This document shows positions 1 through 13,018 of a stretch of DNA of 64,000 bases, in pieces. The notes beneath the pieces were generated by a model. It was given only the letters and a program-made list of their open reading frames with translations. It made no database searches and was not told the DNA's origin. Source of the DNA: Aotearoamyces nothofagi (Eukaryota; Ascomycota; Leotiomycetes; Leotiales; Tympanidaceae); the NCBI GenBank assembly GCA_015345905.1, contig JADDTR010000003.1:682001-746000 (forward strand), given 5' to 3'. Each line of letters begins with the position of its first letter. Position 1 is the stretch's first letter. Both the position numbers and the translations under genes were made by a program.

Positions 1-65
1 ATAGGTTATTGCAGCTTGGAATATCGCCATCTTGAGGATATACTTATCTAAGCATCTGAGCAACC

Positions 66-1489
66 ATGCCTGCGAAGTCAAGATTCACGAGGCTCGATGC
101 CTTCACAAAGACTGTTGATGAAGCCAGGGTGCGGACCACCTCCGGTGGCATTGTGACCATAGCTTCACTGCTAATTGTGCTGTACCTGGCCTTGGGAGAA
201 TGGTCTGATTACAGGCGGGTTGTCGTACACCCCGAATTGATAGTGGACAAGACTCGAGGCGAAAAAATGGAGATTTATCTTAATATTACGTTCCCAAAGA
301 TACCCTGCGAACTTCTGACGCTCGACGTCATGGATGTTTCTGGAGAGATTCAGACTGGAGTCAGGCACGGCGTTAATAAAGTCAGGCTCTCTCCAGCCGA
401 GGACGGCGGGCACGCCATTGATGTCAAGGCATTAGATCTGTAAGTTTTTTGATCTGCGTTATCTGACCACACTCCAGCTAAGACCGATCAGACATTCTGC
501 GGACGACCAAGCAGCACACCTTGACCCATCTTACTGTGGCCAATGCTACGGGGCAACCCCACCTGCGAACGCACAGAAGCCAGGGTGCTGCAATACGTGT
601 GAGGAGGTTAGAGAGGCATATGCATCTGTCTCGTGGGCCTTTGGTCGAGGCGAGAACGTCGAACAATGCGAGCGAGAACACTACAGTGAAAGACTCGATT
701 CACAGCGGAAAGAGGGATGCCGAATAGAGGGGAATTTACGCGTCAACAAAGTTGTAGGAAACTTCCATATTGCACCCGGACGCAGTTTCAGTAATGGCAA
801 TATGCATGTACACGACCTCAACAATTATTTTGAGACGCCAGTTGAAGGGGGCCATGTTTTCTCGCATATTATTCATTCTCTGCGTTTTGGACCACAGTTA
901 CCAGAAGAACTGAAAAAGGGGGCAAAATCCATGCCATGGACCAATCATCATCTAAATCCTCTTGACGGTACCGAACAATTCACAAATGACCCATCCTACA
1001 ATTACATGTATTTTGTGAAGGTTGTTTCAACATCATATCTACCGCTAGGCTGGAGCCAAAAAGCATCAGGCAGATTTAGTACTACGGAAGATAGCATCGG
1101 ACTAGGAGCATATGGACATGGCGGCGATGGGAGTGTCGAAACTCATCAATATTCTGTCACCAGCCACAAGCGAAGCCTTAATGGTGGAGATGGTTCAGGC
1201 GAAGGCCACAAGGAGCGACTGCATGCCCGGGGAGGTATCCCTGGAGTGTTCTTTTCATATGTGAGTTTCATATTGGGACAGAGTTACTCTACGACGATAA
1301 CTAATTTAGGCATAGGACATATCGCCAATGAAGGTGATTAACCGGGAAGAACGAAGCAAGACATTGGCGGGGTTCCTAACAGGGCTGTGCGCTATTGTCG
1401 GTGGGACATTAACTGTTGCGGCAGCTGTTGATCGAGGCGTTTATGAGGGAGCCTCTAGGCTTAGGAAACTACAGTCGAAAACACTGTAA
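66..1489 (+). CDS. erv46: Erv46/ERGIC3-like ER-Golgi cargo receptor
   Basis: Three exons, 66-439, 492-1260 and 1316-1489, give 438 aa. The N-terminus has the cytosolic tail and first membrane segment (IVTIASLLIVLYLALGEW, about residues 36-55). The luminal part carries the ERGIC family signatures ITFPKIPCELLTLDVMDVSG, a Cys-rich CGQCYG...GCCNTC block near the exon 2 start, and NPLDGTEQF. The last exon encodes the second membrane segment (GLCAIVGGTLTVAAA). Family knowledge: Erv46 pairs with Erv41 in COPII vesicles and retrieves ER residents. The 492 acceptor was preferred over one at 483 because it yields LHSADDQAAHLDPSYCG, closer to homologues. The promoter is mostly cut off by the window edge. 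Confidence 0.93.
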
Positions 1490-2893
1490 ACTAGATCACT
1501 GTACATTGTGTTTATTGAGACTCTGGATGTATAGAAATTGACGTTATGGTTTGTCTCTTAATGGCTGGATGTTTGGATGATGAGATGGTGTCGCCAAATT
1601 CTGACATAGGATTTTCTCTGACAATGTAGTAGAAATGCTGTGGTAAAGAAATTATACTCCACCTAATGCCAGATACATCTATCTTGTTTATGCCTATGAT
1701 GGCTGAATTGGATGTTAGCAGTATCTCAATAATATGCTCATTGCAACTGGATACGTTCTACTGCATCTTGTTGGCTTTGTGGCGTAAATCGAGTTGACGT
1801 CAAGACCAATTTACAGCTGATTATGTTCGGAAACAGGCCCGAACAATAGACTCAGGATTCCGATCTCTAACCTCCGACGACTGTGGCTTCGCACTCAGAG
1901 ATGGGGCCATTGCTTTCGCTGCATGAACAGCATGGACTAGGCTACGTGAACGGAGTAGAAAGGAAGTGAAATCAGGTGAAATCATGCCGGATACGCGCCC
2001 CATCTGTTAGTGTTGGCAGGCGGACGATAACGTTAAAGTAAATCCCCTTAGTCCTCCCGCACATGCAGCCGCGGGCGTGCAGCGGGCATACCATCGAGTG
2101 CCTGGGCAAGGCGAGTGCATATGCTCTACTACATCCACCAAGAGTCGAGTACCATCCATATCAACGCCGGTGTCGCACTGCATCATTACGCCAAGTCGAG
2201 TCCTCGGGGGCGCTCCTGCGCATGCATGCATCCTGTGACTCCGTGCGGAAGGTACAGGTAGGTGTACTGTAAGTCATCTCATCTTAGATGGGAAATACTG
2301 GGGTCGTCAAACCCTGAAATTATTAGTAGCTGCCTTAAACCTTGAAATGCGCCAGCCCGCCAAGGTTCTTGGGCAGCCGTCGTTGCTAAATGTACGAGAG
2401 GCACATACCTTGCCTACCTTAGGCACCCTACATCCCTAACCGTACCTAACCTTGCCACGCTTGCTGTGAACCGCCGTTCTCAGGGGTTATGTTACTCCGT
2501 ACCGTACTGATGCGCAACGGTGAACCACGGCCACTCTGCCCTCGGCGACGCCTCCTACACTCTTTTTCTTCAACCCCCTAACACATCCAGAACAATTTCT
2601 TTCTTTTATCCCCTTCATTGATGCATTCTATAGTCGAGATCCTCTCTGTCGCCAACCACGTTACCCACGCTTCTCCCAGCTTCTGGTCATTTCAGACGAA
2701 ATACCGTCACGGTCACCGTCAGTTATCCCTGGGAGTCCTCTCAGTTACTCATGCGCCTCGTCATTTAGACCTTGTCTCGTCCGTTTCCTGCTTCTAGGAG
2801 TAGGAGCCGTAGAGATTGATCTATATAGAGGGGATAAAACCTCGCCTTGCCATCTATCTATTTTGTAGAGAGGATCCGTTGACTGCGCATCGC
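1490..2893. other. Intergenic, erv46 3' flank and nif1-like promoter
   Basis: Gene-free to my reading. Short open frames on both strands around 1.8-2.3 kb show no family signature and no convincing splice partners. Short CCTACC/CCTAACC motifs occur at 2400-2460. A pyrimidine-rich stretch at 2560-2790 fits the promoter and leader of the downstream gene. Confidence 0.6.
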
Positions 2894-5133
2894 ATGGCTA
2901 CACGACCTACTTTTATCGACACCCGGTCGCAATCTCATGTGCCTCTGAGCGCTGGGCCCTCTTCTCCTCGACCCTTTCCCTCTCCGCGTCTTCATCTTGC
3001 AGGTGATGTTCCCCCAGAGCTTTCTCCCTTGGATGCATTCGCTGCGCAAAGCCGGCTCCTAGCCAAACAGCTGGAAGAGGGCGTCCATGGAGGAAAACGT
3101 ATGAGCCGCCTACCTCCCCTCACAATTGAAAGCTCTCTTCACCAAGCTCGCCCAGGCTATCTCCGATCGTTATCTACCCACGACTCACAAGTCAAGGCAG
3201 AGGATGAGTTGCACACATCAAGATCTAGTCAGAGGACAGAATTTGAAGCTCCTGGTGGGTATCGGCCAATGTCGATACATCCCCGTATGAGCAGTGTCCC
3301 ACCATCAAGAACGAAGTTCGCACCATCTCAAATACAGGTTCAGGATGAAGAGCAAGCGCGGGGTAGAAGACCACCAGGTCCAATGCCAGACTTTGGATCA
3401 AGCAGGGAGCACTCACCTCCGCAAGCAGACCGAGACCTCGGCAACAACAGACGGCAGGATACGTCACCGTCGTATTTCCCAGCGCGACCGAGCGTTGAAC
3501 CCATTCAGCAGCAAGCTCAGTCGTCCCGAAGACCGCAGGATTCTCGTGGATATGACTCTCGAGCTCTCGCGCCTCCAAAGTCACCATATGCGCAAAAGAC
3601 ACCAAGTATTAGATCTGTTTCAATAGACGATTCAGAAGAGGAGTACCCTCCGTCTATGGGAGCATCATTCTTGTCTCAGTCGCGGAAATTTTCTTCCAGC
3701 AGTGGCTTGTCGACGTCGCCCATTTCACCGTTGGTCCACTCCCTCCCAAGATCGCCATCAGTTGGCTCTGATATTTCTACGGGTGGTAGTCGTTTGTCCC
3801 GACCGACATTTAACTTTTCAAGGCCATTGAGCAGAGCGAGTGCAACAGACATTCCCCTGCGTCAGATGTCTTTTGACAGTCAGCCATCCTTCCTTGCAGA
3901 TGATACCGTACATACTCCTATAAGCTTGCATAGCGAGGACTTTCCCGAGAACAGTCATCCACAGGCTGCCTCTTATGTTTATTCCAGATTCTCGTTACCT
4001 AGGGGGAAGATGCTCCAGAAGAATGATGTTATTTTCCAGGAAACTCAATCGCTCGCCCAAGCTCAACGGGATCAGGCAAATTCAACACCTGGTAATGGTC
4101 CCAATTCTCTTTCGGAAGCGATGACTACCCCGCCGTCTCCACCGTCACGGCCATCTACATCTTCCTTACGGACAACATCGTCTCTGGAGCAAAGTCAGCC
4201 TCGCTCGTCTCATGATCAAAGCCGCCCTATACATGATCAGTATAGGCAGGATCAACCACATGGTCCTACCTCGGCAGTAGGCATACAGCGCTCCTATCCG
4301 ACAGCTTCGATATCATCAGGAAGCACTATTAAAGCTCAGTCTCAACATTCTCTGGCACCTTCAGCCGAGGGGTCGGCGGAGGACCACGTTACCAAGGGAA
4401 TTGAATGTCATGAACGTGGTTCTCTGAATGAGTCTACGTATCATCTCCGGATTGCTGCAAGACAGAATCATCCCACAGGGATGTTACTGTACGCATTGGC
4501 TTGTAGGCATGGGTGGGGCATGCGCCCAAATCCACGGGAGGGTGTGCAGTGGCTGCGAAAGGCTGCAGATTTAGCCATTCTAGAAGTCGCTGACGACGAA
4601 GGCCTAGTAAAAGAAGGGAAGGCGGTTGATGTGTTAGATCGGAAGACGAGGAAAGCGCAGTTCGCATTGAGCATTTATGAACTTGGTGTCAGTCACATGA
4701 ATGGCTGGGGGATCGAGCAGGACAAAGCGCTTGCTTTGAGATGCTTTGAGATTGCTGGAGGTCAGGATAACATAACTTTTCGTCATAGTCCTTTACTAAC
4801 GTGATAACTATAGCTTGGGGTGACGGGGATGCACTAGCAGAGGCAGGTTTCTGCTACGCTCAAGGAATCGGTTGTAAGAAGGATCTCAAAAAGAGTGCTC
4901 GATTCTATCGCATGGCTGAGAGCAAAGGTATCAGTATGGTCGGCAACAGCTGGTGCGTTCACAATAATTTCCGGATTCAAGTAGACACTCTTTAACATGT
5001 GATCAGGATTTATAAGAGTAAATACAAAGACGACGACAGTGTAGAGCAGCAATCAGTTGAATCACCTGAGAAGAAAACTCGGAACAAGTCACGAACTCGA
5101 AATATGTTTGGGCGGAAGAAGCCAAATCCTTGA
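2894..5133 (+). CDS. Sel1-repeat protein, Nif1/Dsf2-type
   Basis: Exons 2894-4760, 4814-4952 and 5007-5133 encode 710 aa. The first 480 or so residues are Ser/Pro/Gln-rich and probably disordered. The C-terminal third holds Sel1-like repeats: ARQNHPTGMLLYALACRHGWGM, AQFALSIYELGVSHMNGWGI and ALAEAGFCYAQGIGCKKD, each ending in the usual small loop. Fungal homologues are named cell-cycle inhibitor Nif1 (S. pombe, Nim1-interacting) or Dsf2 (budding yeast); the exact role here is inferred. The ATG at 2894 (MATRPTF) was chosen over an upstream in-frame start at 2816 because the added residues look like leader sequence. The first donor (GTCAGG) is weak, but phase and homology support it. The tail is strongly basic. 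Confidence 0.82.
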
Positions 5134-7676
5134 CCAATATTTATTGATCTGCACCTAGCAGGCAGAACATATAGGGACCTAAACGGCGTTTGGCAGGTAG
5201 TAACTATTGGAGTGGGATGGAGTCTGGATTGATTGATAAGGAGGTTAACCTAATGATGAATATGACGTTAGCTAGGCGTTCGGATACGTAGACTGGTACT
5301 ACTTTATACATACTCCAAGAATTAGGAGAGTAAAGTTAGGGATATCCTTTTATATATAGATTCAGCATTCGTTAGGAATCAGCAACATACTAGAACTTAA
5401 TGGTGGCCCAGGCTCACCTGAGCCTTAATTAAAGAGTACCTACCTACCTTATAGATACTTACTTTAGTACCTTATACCTAACCCTACCTAACCCAACCTA
5501 ATTAGATACCACTACAGTTATCTAAGGTAGGTACTTTACCACCGAGGTACAGTAAGTTTACTGTAGTACGGGATAATCTTTGGTGAAGTATAAGTACTTA
5601 TGTATAGGTACCTACCTACTTCAGTTATCTAAAGGTCTATATACTTAGTAATAGTGTATTATATAAAGCAATACAAAGACTAACTTAATACTATATCTAT
5701 ACAGGCCAATACTAAGTTGATTTTGAATCGATATCAGGTCTATATTTAGCTGATATTGAAAAGGTTTCAATACAAGCTCAACATCGACTTAATACAATAA
5801 TGTATCTATATATATTACAAAAATCGAAATTAGGGTGCACAATTTTCAAATATGTGACTATTTTTATTGGTTACATTTTGAGCTCAAAATTACTAATCGG
5901 GATATCTTAGATAGGTATAATTAAGGTAATTTCCGAACGTTTGAAGTAGGTCCTGGTAATTAACAAAAGCTTCCCGGCCGTTATAAATAAGGTACTTGAT
6001 AATATGTATAAAGGTACCTACAGTACCCCACCTGGATTGAAATAGTATGGAACATATTATATTGTTTAGGGAACTACTGAAGGATAAGCTCTTCCTGTAT
6101 AGAGAGTGATACCATGTAGCATTCAAGCCTGAGTTGGCCATCACTTCTATAGTCTTTTAAAATGTATTTATTGACATATTCGAAGGCTGCATCAAATGCT
6201 AATTTGTACGATATTTTTAAATATGCAGTGCAGTTGCTCTTACATTCGGCTAAGAAATGGGCTCAAGACAAATAATTAAAATAATTAATCAATATAGTAA
6301 CACCAGTTCTACACCGACTTAACTGTTAACCGGTTCATAAAGGATAGATATAGGTACCTGATATAAATTTTGCGTACTTCAAAACTTAATATCTTACACT
6401 ACAAAAGGGAAAGCAAAAGTTCCAACTCGGGCCTAAAAGGTATTATTATAATCAGTCTACTTACATTTGTGCTATTTTGATCAGTTTGTACTGATTTCTT
6501 CACCTATTATACATACGAAGTGCCTACTATTAAATATATAAAGGCAAAATCCTTGAGCAAAAGTTCAGGTTGAAGTTATTTCACAAGTGCCAGGCACTTA
6601 CCTTATTATTGGCAAGATACTAGTACCAACTAGTGACATTGCGATGGGTTAAGTTCTATACCATAACCTATTTATACATATTCCGGAAATCACATTAAAT
6701 ATAGGTTTGTGCTGCATGTTGGAATATGCAGTCATTTTTACATTTGGGTATAAATAAGGCATTATATCTCCTATCTCTACTAAATGAAGTACTTGACTCT
6801 CAATACAGTCTCAGCAATATCATTTGCGGGAATTTTTGGAATCTAAGGTATCTAGATATACAACTGGATTAGCTTCCACTCCATTTTCCAACAGCTATGA
6901 ATAGTATAGTAGTACGTAGTAATGCTCATAGGTACAGAGAGAGTACGTATTAGTAGTAGTAGTAGTAGTAGTAATAGTAGTAGTAGTAACTATGTAGTAG
7001 TAGTTACCTAATATCTAGTAATCTTGCATATTCACGACTGTAGGTAGACAAGCACTTATTTAGGCAGCAAGCAATAACTACCTAGCACTCCAGGAAGGTA
7101 CATACCACCAAGTACTTATGTAGGTACTTACCGTACCTGTTATTAGCAGCTAGGAGGTAAGGTGGGTAAGGTAGGTAGGACTAGTAGGTAGGTAAGTACT
7201 TGGCTAAGTAGGTTCATATCTCTAGAGGTGAGTAGGAGTACTACTAGTAGGCTTAACCCTAGACGTATGGCAGCTATAATAGTATTATATAAGGTATTTG
7301 TACTTTAGTAATAGAAGCGTAGAACTACTATGGAATAAGTAGTAGAAGGAGTTAGTCGGTCGGAGTATATAGACGTATTGCGCTAGTGGACATTACCAGC
7401 AGATATGATAAGCCAAAGAAGTAATTATGTTCTAGCTTGTTAACGATTGCAACATTCCTCTGTAGGTGAAGTTATTCTAATATATAGTCTCACGATAAAC
7501 TCCATAAATCCACGAGCCTGGTAATACAGTATAGTATCTGCCTGTAAACGCCACTATTGAACACCAATTATGTTCGCCACCCCCCTTAAAACACCACGAG
7601 AAAGACTGTGACCACACACATACGGCTATGTATCCCAGTTATATATAAGGACAAGTACTACTGCAACATAGTTGTC
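5134..7676. other. AT-rich, gene-free island, probably RIP-worn
   Basis: About 2.5 kb with no frame resembling a protein. The core (about 5600-7000) is visibly rich in A/T and TpA and poor in CpG. Its flanks (5430-5640 and 7090-7220) are crowded with TACCTACC/GGTAGGTA motifs. Repeat-induced point mutation of an old repeat would give this look, but I recognise no transposon protein, terminal repeat or target-site duplication. It separates two convergent, normally composed genes. Confidence 0.55.
6951..6988. repeat. (TAG)n microsatellite
   Basis: A near-perfect trinucleotide run of about 12 units with one interruption at 6973, inside the AT-rich island. Further TAGTAG repeats follow to about 7005. 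Confidence 0.9.
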
Positions 7677-10600
7677 CTACGAAAGTAGGTTTCGAAGTGA
7701 TGGGCTTGCACTGGCACCACCATTGACACGACCGTCGCTCGAACGTCCCCCGTTAGCATGATTGTTAGATTCTCGGTTTATTGAGAGCTGTTCACGAGAG
7801 GCTGGTGGGCTACCATGGCCGACACCAAATTGTGAGTGGAACGAAGAATGATTGCTCTGGGAGAAGGGATTTTCAGGAGCACGAGGAGGTGGACCGCCAT
7901 TTGTGAGATGCTGTGGCGGGGGTCTGGTAGAAGCGTAGGATACGAAGCCTCCATTTGGAATCTGATGACCGCCGTTTATCGTACGATGGGGGGAAGGTGG
8001 ATAGCCATTTCCTGCCTGTTGAACTATTGGCCCATTAAGACGAGGTGATAGGGGAATAGCCGTAATAGATTGCCGAGCCTGAGGTTGGCCAGTTAGGTGA
8101 TGGCTAGGAAGTGTTCCCCGAGGCGATCGATTCTCATTGAACTGATGTATTGTACTGATGGGCTGTGGAACGGCGGTTGAAGAGCGTGACCAATCGTTGT
8201 AGTGTCCAGGAGGCGAGTACCCGGCCGCTGGATGCCAGGGATAGTGTGAAGCGGATTGCATTGGAGCAGGACTTGCCATGGTGGGAGTCGCAGCTGTTGG
8301 AGCTGGAGTAGAAGAGTGGGGCTGAGGCAAGTTTTGCTCTAGAGGTAATCCTACAGTTGGGGACGCGGGAGGCTTCTTCACCTTTTTCCAATGACATTTA
8401 TGACATTGAAACCCCTCTGAAGCAGAGTCTGACACAGGAGTCTCTTCACGCAAGGCAGCGGCTGCTAAGGCGACGTGTTGCTTGGGGCTGGCCTGGGGTA
8501 TGCTTTGAATGGAGTGCCCATTTATAATAGTTTGGCTAATCTCTTGTGATGTGACATCGCCCTGGACTGAGGCAGATTGATTTCCGCATAGCTGTCTCGC
8601 TGAAGTGGAGACAATGCTTGAAGGTGACGGGTATGGCCACCACTTCGGACTTACATCTACTCCACAGGTGACGCAGCTGTCGGATTTTTGAGGTCTGCGG
8701 GGAGTATTGGAAAGGAGATCCAGGCTCCCAGAGCCAGAAGCCTCCTCCCATTTGACGTTCGGTACAGAACCTCGAACGCCATTGCCTACAACGGCTGCGG
8801 TGGATGTTCGGCGGTTAGAAACAGCCAGACTAGGAGCTTGATTGGCAATTTTGGTTGATTGATTTACCAGAGTTGCTTTGCGGACAGTGCCTGTTAATGC
8901 CAAATCTGCTTGTTTGAAATTCTGGACATAGAGCTGCAGCGCGTTGATGCCGGTCTCATCAACGATATCATGCATCCGATGAACGATAGTCTTTGTTGGA
9001 ACATGCTCCTTGCACCAGATGGCGGCTGTCATTATACCTGATTCTCCATTAATAGTGACTGTATTGAACTGGTCCCTGCGTGAGCCTTTGATTGGAGAAA
9101 CATCGAAGCCAAGGAGGTAACCAGCTTGATGCGCGCATTCTACGTGGACTAGGAAGCCGTTAGTTGCGAAACTGCTTATCATTTTTAAAAGAAGTACATA
9201 CCGGGAGCTCGACATGAGTGACAGGCCACACAAGCACCGCTTCCTTTTTTGCAAACTTTACAGATCTCATCGTATCTGGCAGAAGCAATTGAAGGAATAC
9301 CCTCAGACGGCTCCAAAGCTTTGGCATTGCCAAATTTCACCTCTGGAGTCCAAACTGCGCATGTGACATGAACCCAATTGTTGTTCGCAGTTCGTTTCAA
9401 GGGCTCTCGAGGATTTATCGGACGATTCATCTCTTCCTGCTTCTTTTTGTAGAAGTCGGCAGCTTTCATAGCGTTTTCCCTTTCTACTCGATCCTTTTCT
9501 CGCTCCTTTTCCGTTTTCTTCTTATGGGATGTCTTTGGTGGTTCAACGAAATCCTGAACGACAATATCTACAGGACAAAGCATACATTTGTATTGCTTCA
9601 AAGGTTAGCTCAGAAATAGAGATATGATACGTCTCGAGAACTTACTATAGAGACTTGCGGGTTCCGGTCATTGGAGCACATATCGCAAACCCATTTGCTG
9701 AGACCACGAGTCTCACCAACTACACCATAACAATTGCGATGAACTGTCATTCTGCACTCCCTACATGAGAGATGCTGATCACCCATTGGCTCCATCTCAA
9801 GACAAATGGAGCATGGCAGGATCCTAGGCTTTGGTATTTCTGGGGCGGGGGGTGGACCAACTGGTTTTTCGACAGTTTTCTTCTTTTGTTGACCAGTAGT
9901 CACTACTCCACCTGAATCCAGAGCTGCAGGATCTGAATGGTCTTTATCAGGGCCATTCTTTGCCTTTTTTCTTGCCGGCTCCTGTATGAGAGATAGACCC
10001 GTCGTCTGAGGTATTGGGGTCCCTCCTGTAGGAGTTGTAGCTGCATCTGTGTTGTTCCCGGTCCAGCTAAGCTCGCTCAGTTGGAATTCTCTTAAAGAAT
10101 CATCCACCTTGCGCTTGTTGGTACGACCACCGTTCTGAGAAGACTTCTTTCCATGATCGTCATCTTCCCATTGAACGGCGTACTTACGCCATACTACCGC
10201 ACAACTTAGGCAAAGTGCAACCAACAACTGAAGGCTCTTGTCTTTACCGGAACTCTTGTTTGGGGGGTCGACCCATATTGATGTGCCAGCAGGTGTATTT
10301 GGAGCCCGCCTCCATTGTCGAGATGCCCGCGTCGAGCAGAACTTGCATTGAAACCCCTTTTTCTTCTCCACAGCCTTGTCGGTATCAAAGGCAGAATCAT
10401 CATAATCGTCTGCCACATCGTCTTGCAGTTTACCAACATTTACCTCTGCCTTCTTTGCTTCCTTCTTGCCCTTCCTACCAGAATAGTTGCCCCAAACTTG
10501 TTTACCACGCTCAGTCTTCTTCCATGTATAGTAGAAACGAGTAATATTAGCGGCGCTGACAGTTTTAACGTGTTTCTTAACGCTATGCAATTCGGAACCA

Positions 10601-13018
10601 AATTTGGTGACCCCGTCCTCGAATTTCTTTAATTCAGTAGGTGTTAACTCTGGCTCTTTCAGATCTTTCTTCTGGATTTTGGAGAGCTCTCTAAGCGCAG
10701 CTTCAACGTCGTATTTGCACGCGAAGAAAATGTTCACTGCTTTGTCTAGGAAATTTACGGAGTATTCTGTAACACCGATCTGTTTTGCAAAAGGTCGTGC
10801 ACGGACAAGATAATCCTCCGTCAGATCTTGACCGTCTGCACCTAATACGCCTGAGAGCTCAGGGGATTTAAACAGTATCCGTGCTGTATTTTTCGGATCA
10901 TCATTATCATGGTCTTCTCCACGGTGCACGTAGCCATGAGGTTCGTCCATAACCCATTTAGGACGTTTTTCCCGCGCAATTTTGTCTGCTTCGAGAGCAG
11001 CGAGAGTTTCTTTTGATAATTTCGCATCCTTTTTATGACTGCTTCCCTTCACATATTTCTTCTTGATATCTGCAGACTTAACAAGCTCTACGGGCCTGCC
11101 GTGCCATTGGATAATATTTGCCTGATGCCTCGGACCAAGTCGCGAGCTGGCTCGGGGATAAATACGATCATCGTAATCAAGGGCGTCCTCAACCTTACAG
11201 TGAACGCCGAGGTAACGGAATGGCCACAGACTGGCTTGGTGTATCTGCTCGGGTGTGCCAGGATAAACTGATAGATCTCCTTCATCAGATTGGACTGGAC
11301 TTGTGCGTCTTGTGTCTAGGTCGTCCTCGGCTAGATGTGCGTCATCATCTTCATCGTCTATCATTTCCTCATCCTCAGCGTCAGCGCCTGCGTCTGCCAA
11401 ATTAGGCGTGTTTCGAGCTTCCAGTTTTCTCTCCTGGGCACGACTGCAGGGTCCACAAGCCCAGGCAAAACCTCGCGAGGGTTTTTTTAGCAATGGAGGC
11501 CGTACGCAATTCATGTGGTATGTTTGGCAACACACGGCACAGTCAACAGAGTCATTGCTAGAAAACGTATTAACCACCGAGATTTGTAAATGGGCTATTC
11601 AAACATACCTTGCGCAATACCCGCTACACCTCTTACAGGATTTTACTGCACTTGTTAATTCTTTACCTCGACCAGATTCAACAAGAATAAATTTCCATCG
11701 ATCATCAAGGACTCTTTTCACATTTGCAGGGACATTGACAACTTGGCTTGTTGGTATGACCTCGTAGTAGCGATGAATGTACCTGTCGAATAATTTCTCG
11801 TACCAAAAACAATTTTGAGTTCTCCTAAACTCATCTAAATTCGGAATCTCGGACTTATGTTGGATTTGGCACATTCCGCGAAGTGCAGTTAGAGGGCTTA
11901 TATCGGAGTGCATGGATGCGAATACTTGCCGTGTATCGTTGACCTTCCGTCCAATATCCTTTGGACGGTAGTACCAGTTCATGCGTAAGGCATCAACGGA
12001 ATTGCTGTGATCGTTATTGACGTGAAGAAATTCCATGATTCGTCCAAGATAATACGGCTCGCCTGGTGGCTCACAGACAAGATACACGTGATCTAATTCA
12101 TCGTCAGTTCATATTCATAACGGGAATTGGCGTAGGAATTAAGAAAATTCCCCCCAAAAATAGACTTCAGGAGATGAGAGGTCGCTTAAAACAATATCAA
12201 GACATACCGTTGACTCCTAGTATGGTACCATCGTCAGCCACAAGTTTGCCATCTTTTAGATGAGCACCACATTTCTCGAAGCTGAGCAGATTAGACTCGC
12301 GAGCACCAACACCAGCCTGTGTAGCTGTACTAGCCCTCCGGGTAACTGTTTGCCCACCGGCTGGTGCTGCGTTGACAGAGGCCTGAATGTATGTGAGTGC
12401 TGGCGTAGGCTGGGCTGTAGCTTTGCGCTTTTTGGAAGGCTGAGCGGAGGTGCTCGCTGTGGGATTGGCAGAAAAGGTCAAGGTCCCAGGTATGTGATCC
12501 TTCGTTATGCCGGGGCCTCCGTTGTTCTGCTCAGCTGCAGTTACCGGTGGTCGTCGAACGGTGACGGTAGGCGGGTTAGGTTCCAACAACGCTGTTGAAG
12601 GTGGCTCGACTGAGCGAACCGGCTTTCGCGAATCATCTTCCTTCAAAGGAGCCTGAATCTCAAATTCCATTTCCATCTCACGGTCCTCGGCGTAATTCGG
12701 TCGGGACACTCCTGCTCGGTTGCGAGATCGAGTGCCATAGGGCGATGCGGTTCCAGTCGCAACATCCTTCAAGGATGGATTGGAAGACGAGGATGTTGAA
12801 GCTGTCATAGGCTGTGAAACGGCTGCACGCGCAGGAGCATTTGCTGATAGTTCTGAGTTGGCATCTTGAGGTGGAAGAGGCGAGGTGGTGGCGGGTACTG
12901 CGGATTCAATTTGGTGTGATGCTGGAGAGACTCTATCTAGACTGCCGTCAGGTGTCGCCGATGCCACCTCGTGTAAGGGTGTCACATTTTCTAACGAGTC
13001 GCTGTCCACCTTGGTCAT
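7677..13018 (-). CDS. snt2: Snt2-type BAH/PHD chromatin reader
   Basis: Five exons, 13018-12208, 12092-11609, 11557-9646, 9595-9202 and 9148-7677, give 1690 aa; the phases close. Order: disordered N-terminus; BAH domain (about 270-410, DHVYLVCEPPGEPYYLGRIMEF); first PHD finger (about 425-475, CKRCSGYC...CAVCCQTYHMNC); SANT/ELM2-like part (KKFEDGVTKFG...ITRFYYTWKKTERG); GATA-like finger (CKFCSTRASRQWRR...LCLSC); second PHD (CSICLEMEPMG...CRECRMTVHRNC); extended PHD (CMLCPVDIV...VHVTCAVWTPEV...CHSCRAPVHVECAHQ, about 1070-1270). A split C4-type finger follows (CVTCGVDVSPKWWP...CHKCHWKK), then a Pro/Ser/Gln tail. Family: Snt2 forms a histone deacetylase/E3 complex (Snt2C/RPD3) acting on stress-response chromatin. 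It diverges from the helicase gene. Confidence 0.92.

Noticed and set aside
5134-7676. Named transposon or LTR element
   Set aside because: No terminal repeats, target-site duplication or reverse-transcriptase/transposase relic could be seen.
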